DNA of 64,000 bases, from positions 1 through 64,000 of the forward strand of contig JADLSH010000377.1 in NCBI GenBank assembly GCA_016169945.1. The letters run 5' to 3'. Numbering within the stretch: position 1 is the first letter of the stretch; every line of letters starts with the position of its first letter. Both the position numbers and the translations under genes were made by a program. Below, in pieces: positions 1-12,105 of this stretch. This DNA is from Trachythela sp. YZ-2020 (lineage: Eukaryota; Cnidaria; Anthozoa; Malacalcyonacea; Clavulariidae). Under the pieces are notes generated by a model. It saw only the letters and a program-made list of their open reading frames with translations. It searched no databases and was not told the origin of the DNA.

Positions 1-627
1 TGTACAGTTTTTGGTTTCTAAGAAGATGGAAAGTGGGTTAATTCATTATTAAAATGAAAGTATCACAGTACAACTGTACAACTCAATATAATGTATGCCT
101 GATTTAGCATTAGAGGACAGTTTCCAAATGTAAGAAATGAGGACAAAATTGTGCTATCTACTGTACCATATCAATTTTAATAACAAGAAATCGATTCAAA
201 TAAAAAATATATTTTTGACAACAAATAAGGCAAGAGCCATAATACCAGCAGAGAAAAACCTTGTCTGGTATTTGTTGCCAAAATAGCTAAATCACAGCAA
301 GTAGTGAAGCAAGATCCTAGCCAACATGGCCATAATGAAATAATCATGTATCCTAATTATAGTTTATGGAATATTTTAGCAGTCATTATGTGTATGGCAA
401 ACTTGTTGCTGTCTGAACAGTTTCAATTTGCTGTTCAGCATATAGCCTGCACCATATTTTAACACATGGGCATCCAACCATTGAAATTGAAAACATTGAT
501 CTAGCTATTATAAACAGCCAGCTGGGTATAGAAGTTGTATGACCTACCTTACAGCAGGCAGTACGAAATTAATATATAGTAAGCTTTAATTGGGTCTTTA
601 GGATTAAACTACCAATTTTGAGCCATT

Positions 628-745
628 TATCTGGAAGTTAGTGAAATTCATCTAGAAGTTAATAGTCACTAACTTCCATGCAAACAGCCTTCCCTTGCAA
701 TGTTGAATTTCTCGTTGCATTTTTCAGGTAGTTTGACCATAAACA
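628..745. repeat. Degenerate snapback MITE copy
   Basis: Two inverted copies of a motif like gaagttagtga/tcactaacttcc lie about 30 bp apart. They are followed by a segment ending in ttgcatttttcaggtagttt. This resembles the right arm of the complete MITE at 9974-10150, including the ttaggtagtttta end, so it is probably an old diverged copy. The alignment was made by eye. Confidence 0.45.
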
Positions 746-799
746 CTTAATTGCACCACATGTTCAGAGTTTGATAAAACATTCGCATCCGATCTTTAT

Positions 800-842
800 C
801 TGATATACAAACGCTCGCCTTCGGCTCGAGTTTCTATATCAG
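800..842. repeat. Short palindrome with CGAGCG-type centre
   Basis: The arms ctgatatacaaacgctcg and cgagtttctatatcag face each other across a 9-10 bp centre. The layout (AT-rich arms, GC-rich cgctcg/cgag centre) recurs at 11771-11875 and 35749-35851. Confidence 0.5.
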
Positions 843-1400
843 ATCAGGGTTCAAAATATTGAAATTTTTGTAGGTTTTTTTGTACTTGTACATTTTTTTA
901 CCGGCTGTTTTCATCTTTGACAACGAGAGTGTTAGCGTGCGCCGTTAGACACGAGAGTTACCAGGAAAGCTTTGAAAGTTGGGCAAGTTACAAAACGCCA
1001 AATATTATTATCTTTTAATTTTTATTTTACTACATATAGTAAGTGATGTAAACAGCCTAAAATATTCTATTTTTATTGTAATAACACTGTCACGGTGAGT
1101 TTTATAATATTCAATCTAATAAATCTATAATCAACTACTTCAACTTGTTATTTATACTCTACGACCAAGATATAAATTTGTTAAATTGCTTGAATATTCA
1201 CGCACCTGCTATAAACTGTCGCGTTTGAATGTGTTTTTTTTTTGTATTTTCGCTATTTTCGCTAATTGAGTAAAGCGACTAAGTCTCAGTGCCGTTTGAC
1301 CTTGAAAGAAGGCCTGCAATAAAAAATGCCATAAAGCCATTAACAGTTTGACGGTTCGGCGTAAACAAATCTTGATAGAAACTTTTTTATTTCTAGTTGT

Positions 1401-1999
1401 ACCACAGGGAGCCCACCCTTGGTCTTGCTGGAGAGCAATATATATTATATTCTAATAAATATAAGAGCCCAGTATAATGCTTTTAAAACAGCCATACACA
1501 AATATATGTATAAAAGTTTATATAATATAAGTTTATATATATAGCTCAGCGTTGACGTGCAGGCAGATGCCTTGCATTTTGCAGGCTGGTGCGGGTTAGG
1601 GCGAGTGAGCAGAAGGGAAAATAATAAAGGGATGTAACATCGAGGAACGGCGGACTGCAAAGCACTATACAGCTTGTGTAAATAAAAAAATTAGAGATTT
1701 ATGGTGTTAGAAGATACATTAGGGGACTGTTCTTTCATATCGCATGGTTAAAAGCTTTAAAATCGTCGCTCAAGAGGGTGATTTTCCCGATCGATTTACA
1801 TATCTTGAATGTTTGGATGTGCCCGCACGTCAACGCTGAGCTATATATATAAACTTATATTATATAAACTTATATTATATAAACTTTTATACATATATTT
1901 GTGTATGGCTGTTTTAAAAGCATTATACTGGGCTCTTATATTTATTAGAATATAATATATATTGCTCTCCAGCAAGACCAAGGGTGGGCTCCCTGTGGT
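1401..1999. repeat. Long foldback element, ~165 bp arms
   Basis: The left arm (1401-1560) begins accacagggagcccaccctt and runs to gctcagcgttgacgtgc. Its reverse complement is at 1825-1999, nearly perfect apart from an extra tatattatataaact repeat in the right arm. The spacer (1561-1824) has no recognisable gene. The 71-codon minus-strand frame over the left arm is a by-product of the repeat. This is a foldback or MITE of unknown superfamily. Transcribed, it would make a long hairpin RNA. Confidence 0.75.
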
Positions 2000-3144
2000 T
2001 GTACTGAACTTCTAGCGACACGCTTCACACAAAAATCAAATAGTTATTGATCAATAACTAAAATGCAAAAAAACATCGCCTTTCCCGTTTAAAAATCGCC
2101 GGTAGGTGTCGTGAAAATGCCGGCAGCCGGCCGCTATTTTGAATCCTGCAGATACTCATCGACTGCTCATGTTTTATCTATAACATAGAAGACTATTTGC
2201 TATTTTCTGAAATTAGGCACATCCAGTCCAAACATGCATTTGATTATACATGCCATAGAATAATTTTGATTGTAACATGCTACAAATATCATCAGTTTAA
2301 AATCCTTCTTAGATAAATAATGTCTGGTGAATATTCATCAGGCAAACATTTAAATGTTCAGTTCGGAATCTTGACCTTCCTATCTGAGGTGTACACAAGG
2401 AAAGTAGTTCAATTTTAAAATCGATGCAGAAATTTACTACCGTTCTATAAGACATAATTTTGTTTGTCGTCCGATATTTTCAGTCACATCGTCCTGTTTT
2501 ACTTGTAGTTATAAGATTAATGATTTAAACGTCAAGAGCAGGTGGCTATGCCTTATTTTTAGACTAGTCTGAGCGCGTTTTATTCCTCGTTCAGAAAATA
2601 CATTAAATTTTGTACTATAATAAATATAGTATTTGAAAAGATTAATCCAAAATCTCATTGATTCCATCACAACTACATGAACTGCGATATTTCACTCGTG
2701 CGAATACTTGAAAGTAGTTTCCATTTTAAATCTATAATATATCAAATATTAAAATTAAGCTACAGCGTTCAACGAAGCGGTGAGTTGTTTGTGTTCAAAG
2801 GTTAGGCGTTAATGCGTTAGTGTTTAAAATTATTTTCATGGTTTAGAGACGCCAATGTACAATATTTTAATTTCGTACTTCAAAAACACACAATGCGGCA
2901 TCTGCTAGCCAGTGCAGCAAAGGATTATTCATTCAACTGCCATATTTCAGATCCCATGGAAACAAAATAGTAAAATATTCCAAAACAAACCTTTCTTTTA
3001 CAAGAATTCAGCAACTCAGGGAGACACGAATTTTCAACATCGTTGATGGAAAGAATACAGCAGTCTGTCGACTTGTTTTTGATTATGAGATTTTCCCGAT
3101 AATTTCTATGCGAACAATTCGTTCCTATTTGACCTCTCCATAAA

Positions 3145-3306
3145 CAGTGGCGTAGAAACCGGGGGGCACAGGGGTGCGTGTTCCCCAAGTTTTCTTCAAA
3201 GTGCTTTTCTCCAGCTAAAACAATGGGAAGAGTGCCCTTTTCAAATACAAGAGGTGCCCCTAAGACGAAGTGCCCGCCCAACTTGAAGTTCCTTCCTACG
3301 CTTGTG
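3145..3306. mobile_element. hAT-like MITE, copy 1 in the array
   Basis: It begins cagtggcgtagaaaccgggg and ends ctacgcttgtg, an imperfect inverted repeat (8 of 11). The right flank is accatata. The left flank in this unit has drifted (tccataaa). See 5018-5181 for the clean target duplication. It sits in a long unit and is absent from the short units. Confidence 0.7.
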
Positions 3307-5017
3307 ACCATATATTTAGGCTTCGACTTATCATAAGACCAGAATTTGGTAATAACATGACTCTGATAGCAAGCAAATGTCACTAACTGCTGTTAGAAGC
3401 TTTGAGGAAGGTATGGGCTTGTCTCAGTTATATACGCAGTTTAAAATCCTTCTTAGATAAATAATGTCTGGTGAATATTCATCAGGCAAACATTTAAATG
3501 TTCAGTTCGGAATCTTGACCTTCCTATCTGAGGTGTACACAAGGAAAGTACTCCAATTTTGAAATCGATGCACAAATTTACTACAGTTCTATAAGACATA
3601 ATTCTTTTTGTCGTCCGATATTTTCAGTCACATCGTCCTGTTTTACTTGTAGTTATAAGATTAATGATTTAAACGTCAAGAGCAGGTGGCTATGCCTTAT
3701 TTTTAGACAAGTCTGAGCGCGTTTTATTCCTCGTTCAGAAAATACATTAAATTTTGTGCTATAATAAATATAGTATTGATAAGTTTAATCCAAAATCTCA
3801 TTGATTCCGTCACAACTACATGAACTGCGATAGTTTTGATACCATCGAAAAGAAAATAGTAAAATTTTCGAAAACAAACCTTCTTTCTTTGTACATGAAT
3901 TCAGCAACTCAGGCAACCACGAATTTACCAAAGTCTTCCATCGAAATAATACAGCATTCTGTCGACTTGTTTATGAGTATGAGAATTTTCCGGCAATTTT
4001 TATGCGGACGATTTGTTTCTGCTTGACTTCAGCATATAGTCGGCATTCGACTGATCGTAAAACCAGAATTTGGTAATAACTTGGCTTTGATAGCAAGCAC
4101 ACGTCACTAACTGCTTTAGACGCTTTGACGCAAGTATGGGCTTGTCTCAGTTATATACGCAGTTTAAAATCCTTCTTAGATAAATAATGTCTGATGAATA
4201 TTCATTAGGCAAACATTTAAATGTTCAGTTCGGAATTTTGGCCTTCCTATCTGAGGTGTACACAAGGAAAGTACTCCAATTTTGAAATCGATGCATAAAT
4301 TTACTACCGTTCCATAAGACATAATTCTGTTTGTCGTCCGATATTTTCAGTCACATCGTCCTGTTTTACTTGTAGTTATAAGATTAATGATTTAAACGTT
4401 AACAGCAGGTGCGTGGCTATGCCTTATTTTTAGACAAGTCTGACCACGTTTTATTCCTCGTTCAGAAAATACATTAAATTTTGTTCTATAATAAATATAG
4501 TATTGTTAAGATTAATCCAAAATCTCATTGATTCCATCACAACTACACTGATGAACTGCGATATTTCACTCGTGCGAATACTTGAAAGTAGTTTCCATTT
4601 TAAATCTATAATATATCAATTATTAAAATTACGCTACAGCGTTCAACGAAGCGGTGAGTTGTTTGTATTCAAAGGGTAGGCGTTAATGCGTTAGTGTTTA
4701 AAGTTATTTTCATGGTTTAGATACGCCAATGTACAATATTTTTATTTCGTACTTCAAAAACACACAATGCGGCATCTGCTAGCCAGTGCAGCAAAGAATT
4801 ATTCATTCAACTGCCATATTTTAGATACCATGGAAACAAAATAGTAAATATTCGAAAACAAAAGTTTGTTTTTCAGGAATTCAGGAACTTAGGGAGACAC
4901 GAATTTTCAACATCGTTGATGGAAAGAATACAGCATTCTGTCGACTTGTTTTTGAGTATGAGATTTTTCCGATAATTTCTATGCGAACAATTCGTTCCTG
5001 TTTGACCTCACCATATA

Positions 5018-5181
5018 CAGTGGCGTAGAAACCGGGGGGCACAGGGGGTGCGTGTTCCCCCAAGTTTTCTTCAAAGTGCTTTTCTCCAGCTAAAACAATG
5101 GGAAGAGGGCCCTTTTCAAATACAAGAGGTGGCCCTAAGACGAAGTGCCCGCCCAACTTGAAGTTCCTTCCTACGCTTGTG
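5018..5181. mobile_element. hAT-like MITE with 8 bp target duplication, copy 2
   Basis: This 164 bp insert starts cagtggcgtag and ends ctacgcttgtg. It is flanked on both sides by accatata (5010-5017 and 5182-5189). Short units of the same array carry a single agcatata at the equivalent place (for example 5905-5920), which is an empty site. An 8 bp duplication with CAGTGGCG-type ends fits the hAT superfamily. It has no coding capacity, so it needs a transposase in trans. Confidence 0.75.
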
Positions 5182-6890
5182 ACCATATATTTAGGCTTCG
5201 ACTTATCATAAGACTAGAATTTGGTAATAACATGACTCTGATAGCAAGCAAACGTCACTAACTGCTGTTAGAAGCTTTGAGGAAGGTATGGGCTTGTCTC
5301 AGTTATATACGCAATTTAAAATCCTTCTTTGATAAATAATGTCTGGTGAATATTCATTAGGCAAACATTTAAATGTTCAGTTCGGAATCTTGACCTTCCT
5401 ATCTGAGGTGTACACAAGGTAAGTACTCCAATTTTGAAATCGATGCACAAGTTTACTACAGTTCTATAAGACATAATTCTGTTTGTCGTCCGATATTTTC
5501 AGTCACATCGTCCTGTTTTACTTGTAGTTATAAGATTAATGATTTAAATGTCAAGAGCAGGTGGCTATGCCTTATTGTTAGGCAAGTCTGAGCGCGTTTT
5601 ATTCCTCGTTCAGAAAATACATTAAATTTTGTGCTATAATAAATATAGTATTGATAAGTTTAATCCAAAATCTCATTGATTCCATCACAACTACATGAAC
5701 TGCGATAGTTTTGATACCATCGAACAGAAAATAGTAAAATTTTCGAAAACAAACCTTGTTTCTTTGTACATGAATTCAGCAACTCAGGGAAACATGAATT
5801 TACCGAAGTCTTCCTTCGAAATAATACAGCATTCTGTCGACTTGTTTTTGAGTATGAGAATTTTCCGGCAATTTTTATGCGGATGATTTGTTTCTGCTTG
5901 ACTTCAGCATATATTTGGCATTCGACTGATCGTAAAACCAGAATTTGGTAATAACTTGGCTTTGAGAGCAAGCACACGTCACTAACTGGTTTAGACGCTT
6001 TGACGCAAATATGGGCTTGTCGCAGTTATATACGCAGTTTAAAATCCTTCTTAGATAAATAATGTCTGGTGAATATTCATTAGGCAAACATTTAACTGTC
6101 ACAATTCTGAATCTTGACCTTCCTACCTGAGGTGTACACAAGGAAAGTACTCCAATTTTGAAATCGATGCAGAAATTTACTACCGTTCTATAAGACATAA
6201 TTATGTTTCTCGTCCGATATTTTCAGTCACATCGTCCTGTTTTACTTGTAGTTATAAGATTAATGATTTAAACGTTAACAGCAGGTGCGTGGCTATGCCT
6301 TATCTTTAGACAAGTCTGACCACGTTTTATTCCTCGTTCAGAAAATACATTAAATTTTGTTCTATAATTTTATATAGTATTGTTAAGATTAATCCAAAAT
6401 CTCATTGATTCCATCACAACTACATGAACTGCGATATTTCACTCTTGCGAATACTTGAAAGTAGTTTCCATTTTAAATCTATAATATATCAAATATTAAA
6501 ATTAAGCTACAGCGTTCAACGAAGCGGTGAGTTGTTTGTGTTCAAAGATTAGGCGTTAATGCGTTAGTGTTTAAAATTATTTTCATGGTTTAGATACGCA
6601 AATGTACAATATTTTTATTTCGTACTTCAAAAACACACAATGCGGCATCTGCTAGCCAGTGCAGCAAAGGATTATTCATTCAACTGCCATATTTTAGATA
6701 CCATGGAAACAAAATAGTAAATATTCGAAAACAAAACTTTCTTTTTCAGGAATTCAGGAACTTAGGGAGACACGAATTTTCAACATCGTTGATGGAAAGA
6801 ATACAGCATTCTGTCGACTTGTTTTTGAGTATGAGATTTTTCCGACAATTTCTATGCGAACAATTCGTTCCTGTTTGACCCCGCCATATA

Positions 6891-7053
6891 CAGTGGCGTA
6901 GAAACCGGGGGGCACAGGGGTGCGTGTTCCCCCACGTTTTCTTCAAAGTGCTTTTCTCCAGCTAAAACAATGGGAAGAGGGCCGTTTTCAAATACAAGAG
7001 GTACCTCTAAGACGAAGTGCCCGCCCAACTTGAAGTTCCTTCCTACGCTTGTG
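6891..7053. mobile_element. hAT-like MITE, copy 3 in the array
   Basis: This is the third copy at the homologous position of a long unit (163 bp), with left flank gccatata and right flank accatata. Shared position in all long units shows it inserted once, before the higher-order unit was amplified. Confidence 0.72.
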
Positions 7054-8360
7054 ACCATATATTTAGGCTTCAACTTATCATAAGACTAGAATTTGGTAAT
7101 AACATGACTCTGATAGCAAGCAAACGTCACTAACTGCTGTTAGAAGCTTTGAGGAAGGTATGGGCTTGTCTCAGTTATATACGCAATTTAAAATCCTTCT
7201 TTGACAAATAATCATAATGTCTGGTGAATATTCATTAGGCAAACATTTAAATGTTCAGTTCGGAATCTTGACCTTCCTATCTGAGGTGTACACAAGGTAA
7301 AGTACCCCAATTTTGAAATCGATGCACAAATTTACTACAGTTCTATAAGACATAATTCTGTTTGTCGTCCGATATTTTCAGTCACATCGTCCTGTTTTAG
7401 TTGTAGTTATCAGATTAATGATTTAAACGTCAAGAGCAGGTGGCTATGCCTTATTGTTAGGCAAGTCTGAGCGCGTTTTATTCCTCGTTCAGAAAATACA
7501 TTAAATTTTGTGCTATAATAAATATAGTATTGATAAGTTTAATCCAAAATCTCATTGATTCCATCACAACTACATGAACTGCGATAGTTTTGATACCATC
7601 GAACAGAAAATAGTAAAATTTTCGAAAACAAACCTTCTTTCTTTGTACATGAATTCAGCAACTCAGGGAATCATGAATTTACCAAAGTCTTCCATCGAAA
7701 TAATACAGCATTCTGTCGACTTGTTTTTGAGTATGAGAATTTTCCGGCAATTTTTATGCGGACGATTTGTTTCTGCTTGACTTCAGCATATATTTGGCAT
7801 TCGACTGATCGTAAAACCAGAATTTGGTAATAACTTGGCTTTGAGAGCAAGCACACGTCACTAACTGGTTTAGACGCTTTGACGCAAATATGGGCTTGTC
7901 GCAGTTATATACGCAGTTTAAAATCCTTCTTAGATAAATAATGTCTGGTGAATATTCATTAGGCAAACATTTAACTGTTCAATTCTGAATCTTGACCTTC
8001 CTATCTGAGGTGTACACAAGGAAAGTACTCCAATTTTGAAATCGATGCAGAAATTTGCTACCGTTCTATAAGACATAATTCTGTTTGTCGCCCGATATTT
8101 TCAGTCACATCGTCCTGTTTTACTTGTAATTATAAGATTAATGATTTAAACGTTAACAGCAGGTGCGTGGCTATGCCTTACCGTTAGACAAGTCTGACCA
8201 CGTTTTATTCCTCGTTCAGAAAATACATTAAATTTTGTGCTATAATAAATAGAGTATTTGATAAGATTAATCCAAAATCTCATTGATTCCATCACAACTA
8301 CATGAACTGCGATATTTCACTCGTGCGAATACTTGAAAGTAGTTTCCATTTTAAATCTTT

Positions 8361-8880
8361 TATGCGAACGAAATAGTCCCAACCCTTACAAAAATATTCC
8401 AAGAGTCAGTGGATAATGGTGTCGTACCCACGAAGTGGAAAAACGCCAATGTTACCGCTATTTTTAAGAAGGGGTCAAAATCAGATCCAAGTAACTATCG
8501 GCCTATTTCTTTGACAAGCATCGCAAGTAAGGTGCTCGAGCACATAGTACACAGCCATATCATGAAATACTTCGATCAATGTAACATTCTATCAGATGTA
8601 CAACATGGTTTTAGGGCGAAACGATCGACAGAGACACAGTTGATCAGTGCTATTCATGATATATCTGGCGCCATTGATAATGACTCCAGCATCCACGCAG
8701 TAATCTTGGACTTCGAAAAGGCGTTTGATAAAGTTCCACACAAACGCTTGTTGAAAAAGTTACAATCTTATGGAATGCAAGGACTCTTGTTCAAATGGCT
8801 TTCTCACAGATCGCTTTCAAACTGTTGTTTGTGAAGGAGAAGCCGCTTATCCAAGACCAGTCACCTCAGGTGTCAACATG
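8361..8880 (+). pseudogene. LINE reverse transcriptase fragment (fingers/palm start)
   Basis: This is an internal fragment of a non-LTR retrotransposon RT. The reading frame is open from about 8366 (VPTLTKIFQESVDNGVVPTK) and contains the RT motifs SNYRPISLTSIASKVLEHI, HGFRAKRSTETQL and the motif A region VILDFEKAFDKVPHKRLL. Near 8800-8810 the frame shifts, and the family sequence continues in another frame as RFQTVVCEGEAAYPRPVTSG until about 8880. The catalytic YxDD region and both ends are missing. It abuts the broken end of the tandem array at 8357. It is a dead fragment; the clade cannot be fixed by eye (jockey/CR1-like). Confidence 0.85.
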
Positions 8881-9973
8881 ATCTCTCGTCTCCTATGATG
8901 ATATATGACATACCAACATACCCGCACGTATGATGCAGTGCATCATATACCTGCACAGTTTGTGTGGCCAGTACCCAGTTCCTTATGTTTGTCATCGGCC
9001 ATCATGGCGGACAGTAGGAAGTCCACTGTTCGGGGAAGAACTGTTCGCTTCAAAAAGCAAGAAATATCGGAAGAAAGCATTGCGGCCGAAATTGAAAATA
9101 TTATTAAAAAGGATAAAGACTTTCGAAAGCCGAGAGCAAGAAAAAATCAATGCGGAGTAAGATATGTGGATGATTGTGGCAGACCAATTCGTGGGCCTGG
9201 TAGACTTCGCCGTCGAAGCCAAGGAAACAGGAAGCATAAGGCTTTAGAAAACGTTAATAATGGTATAATAGATGACTATTTATGTTGTGTCATTGAAGTT
9301 ATTACAATATTTTATAATGCAATGCCTATTGGCTATTGCCAAACTATTCGCAGCTTTAGTAAATAATGATGTTTTGTTTAGACATTCCTATGATGGATGA
9401 TGATATTCATGACCAACAAGACCAGGTAGAGGAATCACCATGTAATGACGACATTGAGACTCCAGAAGGTACTAAGTTTTGCATGGTATTTTTCAATTAT
9501 CATGTATTGAAATCACATATTGGCAGCCATTGTTTTCAATTTCCCTTTTTAATTTTTATAGATGATGATTTAAATATTTTAATTGAAGAGTGTGAAAAAT
9601 TGCTGGCTGAAGCTATGGAAAAACCACAAGAGGAGCAGGTATGGAGAAAGAGAATGGCAAATTTGTCAACAAACTGGGAATCATGCAGACAAGAGATTTT
9701 TGAAGCAGTTTTATCCTGTGCTGGACCTAATGTTGATACCTGCTCCAGATGCTTAGCTAATGAGACATATTTTGACCAATGTCATATTTTGCCAAGAATG
9801 TACTGGTCCAAATAGTTTATGTTTATCTTGTGATGAAGAAGTCCACTTGAAGCATCCGTTACATAATAGGAATGGTATTTATCATGGCTACTACAAGGCT
9901 CTTTCTCCGAAGTTGTCTGTAACATGTAATGGTCAACTTAAGGCAATATGTAAGTATTATGTACAATGATTTT

Positions 9974-10150
9974 GCGGTTGACTGTTATGTAAAACTACCG
10001 AAAAATACAATAAGAATGTCGATGTTTCGAGCGAAGGCCCTTCATCTAGAAGTTAGTCAACTCTCTAACTTCCATACGAAGGGCCTTCACTCAAAACGTC
10101 GAAGTTCTTATTGTATTTTTTAGGTAGTTTTACACAACAGTCAACTGCCG
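9974..10150. mobile_element. Complete snapback MITE, ~85 bp inverted arms
   Basis: The left arm runs from cggttgactgttatgtaaaa through acaataagaa and cgaaggcccttc to gaagttag. The right arm is its reverse complement, ending ttttacacaacagtcaactg. The loop is under 15 bp. It lies inside an intron of the KDZ-type gene. Related copies are at about 628-745, 25503-25570 and 63872-64000. No transposase partner is visible in this window. Confidence 0.8.
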
Positions 10151-10867
10151 AATCTTTGTTACACTCTACCCATACTGGCACCGCGGTGGTTTGAGATATT
10201 ATATGCAATAGCTGATTGTATACTAAGACCCATTATCAGTCTTAGCAATGCATGATTGATGCATGTTCATCTAGACAAGTAATTTGTTTTGTGCCCATCT
10301 TTATACTGGAAACACACATGAACGAAGATAGCTTATTGATCTGATAATTTTTCAGATTGTGTCCCATCTTTGCATTTAAGACAAATAATATAGGAGGCAC
10401 TTGATGTGTCTATTTTAAAGCGATAATGTTCTAGTATATAAACAGCTTATGTTGCATTGAGTTTGCACTTTTACCTAAAGCCTAAAATCTCATGTCAAGA
10501 GTGGATTATGTAATTAATAATTATAATATATATTATATCAGCTTTCACTGTACACATACATGTGTTTCTTTACAGTCCAGTACACTATTGAGTATTGTGA
10601 TTATAATTTATATGTACAAACTCTTTGTTGCCTGGCAAAAGAAACTCAGAGTATGGGGGTGAAAAGCTTGTCAAACAATTTGCTTAGATAGCAAGACATG
10701 ATGCATTACAGTAAATATGATGCTTTTGGGGGTTATTTGGATTAATTGGATATTGCAATACAGTGTATTTATTCATTGAAGTGGTCATACTGTATATTAA
10801 TATGTCTAATCCAATTATTTATCAAATACAAATAGAACACATTTGATTGTGGTAATTTAATTTATAG
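10151..10867. other. Intron remainder, nothing recognised
   Basis: Intron sequence between KDZ exons 3 and 4, downstream of the MITE. It is AT-rich, and I see no further gene or element. Confidence 0.5.
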
Positions 10868-11386
10868 GCCGTTCATTTCCTCCACCTGTCAATCAATGCC
10901 CTTCCTGTAAATCCTTTGGCACATTGCTTCCCATATTAACTCAAAGTCAATGTATTGTTGTTACTATTAAAGGTACTGTAATCCATACATTGTTTAGCTC
11001 TTTAATGCATGTCATGGAATTGGCAGAGTGTAACAATGCAATTAATCCTGGACTTCCTAGATTGACATGTCAACTTTCCAGTGCTTTTGGTACAGGTTGC
11101 CTGTCGACAGATATAGAATATGTAGTTTTGCTCTATTTTTACTACAGGCAGATTTGATTTGGACAAAGTGAATTATTGTTGCTCTGATTGCCAATATTTG
11201 TGGTCACCATGGTCTTTAGAAAGTGTTGTTAAGCTTGGATTTTGGCCTGGTAGTCCCAGTAACATCATTCATATCTATGATGTGGAATTGTTTATGCAAT
11301 GGGATCTCATGCAGAAACGTATGCCTGGAGTATCAGAAAGGGCTTTTCTAAAATCATTGGAAGATTACTCATTTGAAAAGGGGAGA

Positions 11387-11770
11387 GTATGTAACCAATA
11401 TTTTGTAATTGTGATTGTTTAACTGATTTTATCCCTGCTGACACCAAGCAGTTCATTTACAAGAGATGTAAACTATTGGTTGATGTCAGATGCCAGTTGT
11501 ATGAAGACCAAGATAAATATTACTGTCCACCAGATAGCAATTTTTCAACCTTTGTAAAAATATTTATAAAACGACTGTGAACCTATGGATCTGGATCCCT
11601 CAATAAATATATATAAAAATATTTAAATAAGTACTTCTATCTGGATAATATTGATTAAATACCAATTTTAGAAAGCTTCGGGTGAAATCACTATGCAGTG
11701 TTATCCTGCCTTCATACGACCAGTCCTAAAAAGATTCAATTTATTATTTTATCCAGGAGAGTTGAAGTAC
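11387..11770 (+). other. Unassigned sequence after the last KDZ exon
   Basis: A weak open stretch (about 11435-11580, PADTKQFIYKRCKLL and beyond) ends in a stop. It could be a decayed further exon, but it does not resemble the KDZ catalytic domain to my eye. Nothing else is visible. Confidence 0.3.
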
Positions 11771-11875
11771 TGTTTAATAAACGAGCGAAAGTGTTTTATC
11801 AGGTTTAAAACCACGAGCGCGCAGCGCGAGTGGTTTTAGACCTGATAAAACACGTCTCGCGAGTTTATTAAACGG
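11771..11875. repeat. Compact palindrome (foldback), GC-rich centre
   Basis: The left arm tgtttaataaacgagcg...gtgttttatcaggt pairs with the right arm acctgataaaacacg...cgagtttattaaac around the centre gagcgcgcagcgcgag. The whole hairpin is about 105 bp. It shares its style with 35749-35851. Confidence 0.7.
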
Positions 11876-12105
11876 CTTCAAAAACGATGCTCCATGTGGG
11901 AGCAATCATGGTAAATATTTGAAGCATGTATATACATGTATTGTGTTATGTAAGGAGAATTTGCTTGTTGTTTGGGTATAATCGGTATCGTAAGCGCATT
12001 TGTTTGTTTCACGAGCGATCAGGCAGAACTAAGTGGAGCATGTGTTAAACGTTTATTCAAGGCAGTAGGTGGGAATACGATTTTCGGGCGTTGTTAGCGT
12101 ATGGT

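Larger units (their letters stand above)
1..1400. other. Gene-free AT-rich stretch
   Basis: No coding frame with recognisable similarity was seen. It holds a degenerate snapback MITE (about 628-745) and a small GC-centred palindrome (800-842), listed separately. The rest is AT-rich sequence in which I see nothing. Confidence 0.6.
2293..8357. repeat. Higher-order tandem array, alternating ~1150 and ~725 bp units
   Basis: Every unit starts with c(a)gtttaaaatccttctt. Starts are at 2293, 3437, 4160, 5312, 6035, 7184 and 7914, giving lengths of about 1144, 723, 1152, 723, 1149 and 730, with the last unit cut off at 8357. The higher-order period is therefore about 1867-1879 bp, present about 3.2 times. 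Long units differ from short ones by two insertions: about 250 bp (for example 2691-2940), flanked by near-identical actgc(g/c)atattt, and the ~163 bp hAT-like MITE. Frames of 60-150 codons occur on both strands in different units. None is conserved across both unit types or resembles a known protein, so I treat the array as non-coding, satellite-like sequence. Confidence 0.9.
9004..11386 (+). pseudogene. KDZ-type transposase gene, 5' exons only, frameshifted
   Basis: Five exons with GT-AG borders and matching phases can be read: 9004-9262, 9382-9468, 9562-9949, 10868-10972 and 11148-11386. Exon 1 begins MADSRKSTVRGRTVRFKKQE and is basic. Exon 3 carries a cysteine/histidine cluster (CSRC, CQEC, SLCLSCDEEVH, PLHNR), exon 4 CPSCKSFG and CIVVTIKG, and exon 5 CCSDC, GFWPGSPSN and KRMPGVSERAF. 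From memory of the families, this cluster pattern matches the metazoan proteins associated with Kyakuja-Dileera-Zisupton transposases. Exon 3 needs one frameshift near 9758-9775 to join CLANET to VIFCQEC. No continuation of the catalytic domain is found after 11386, so the gene is truncated. Intron 3 holds a MITE (9974-10150). The family assignment is by pattern only. Confidence 0.65.

Noticed and set aside
2925..8000. Many 60-150 codon frames on both strands in the tandem array, some repeated between units
   Set aside because: They recur only because the DNA repeats. They break differently in long and short units, the long-unit frames run through the hAT-type MITE, and none resembles a protein.
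12091..12105. Earlier start of the recombinase at 12091
   Set aside because: The codon there is TTG. The first in-frame ATG is 12106, which also gives the usual short charged N-terminus.
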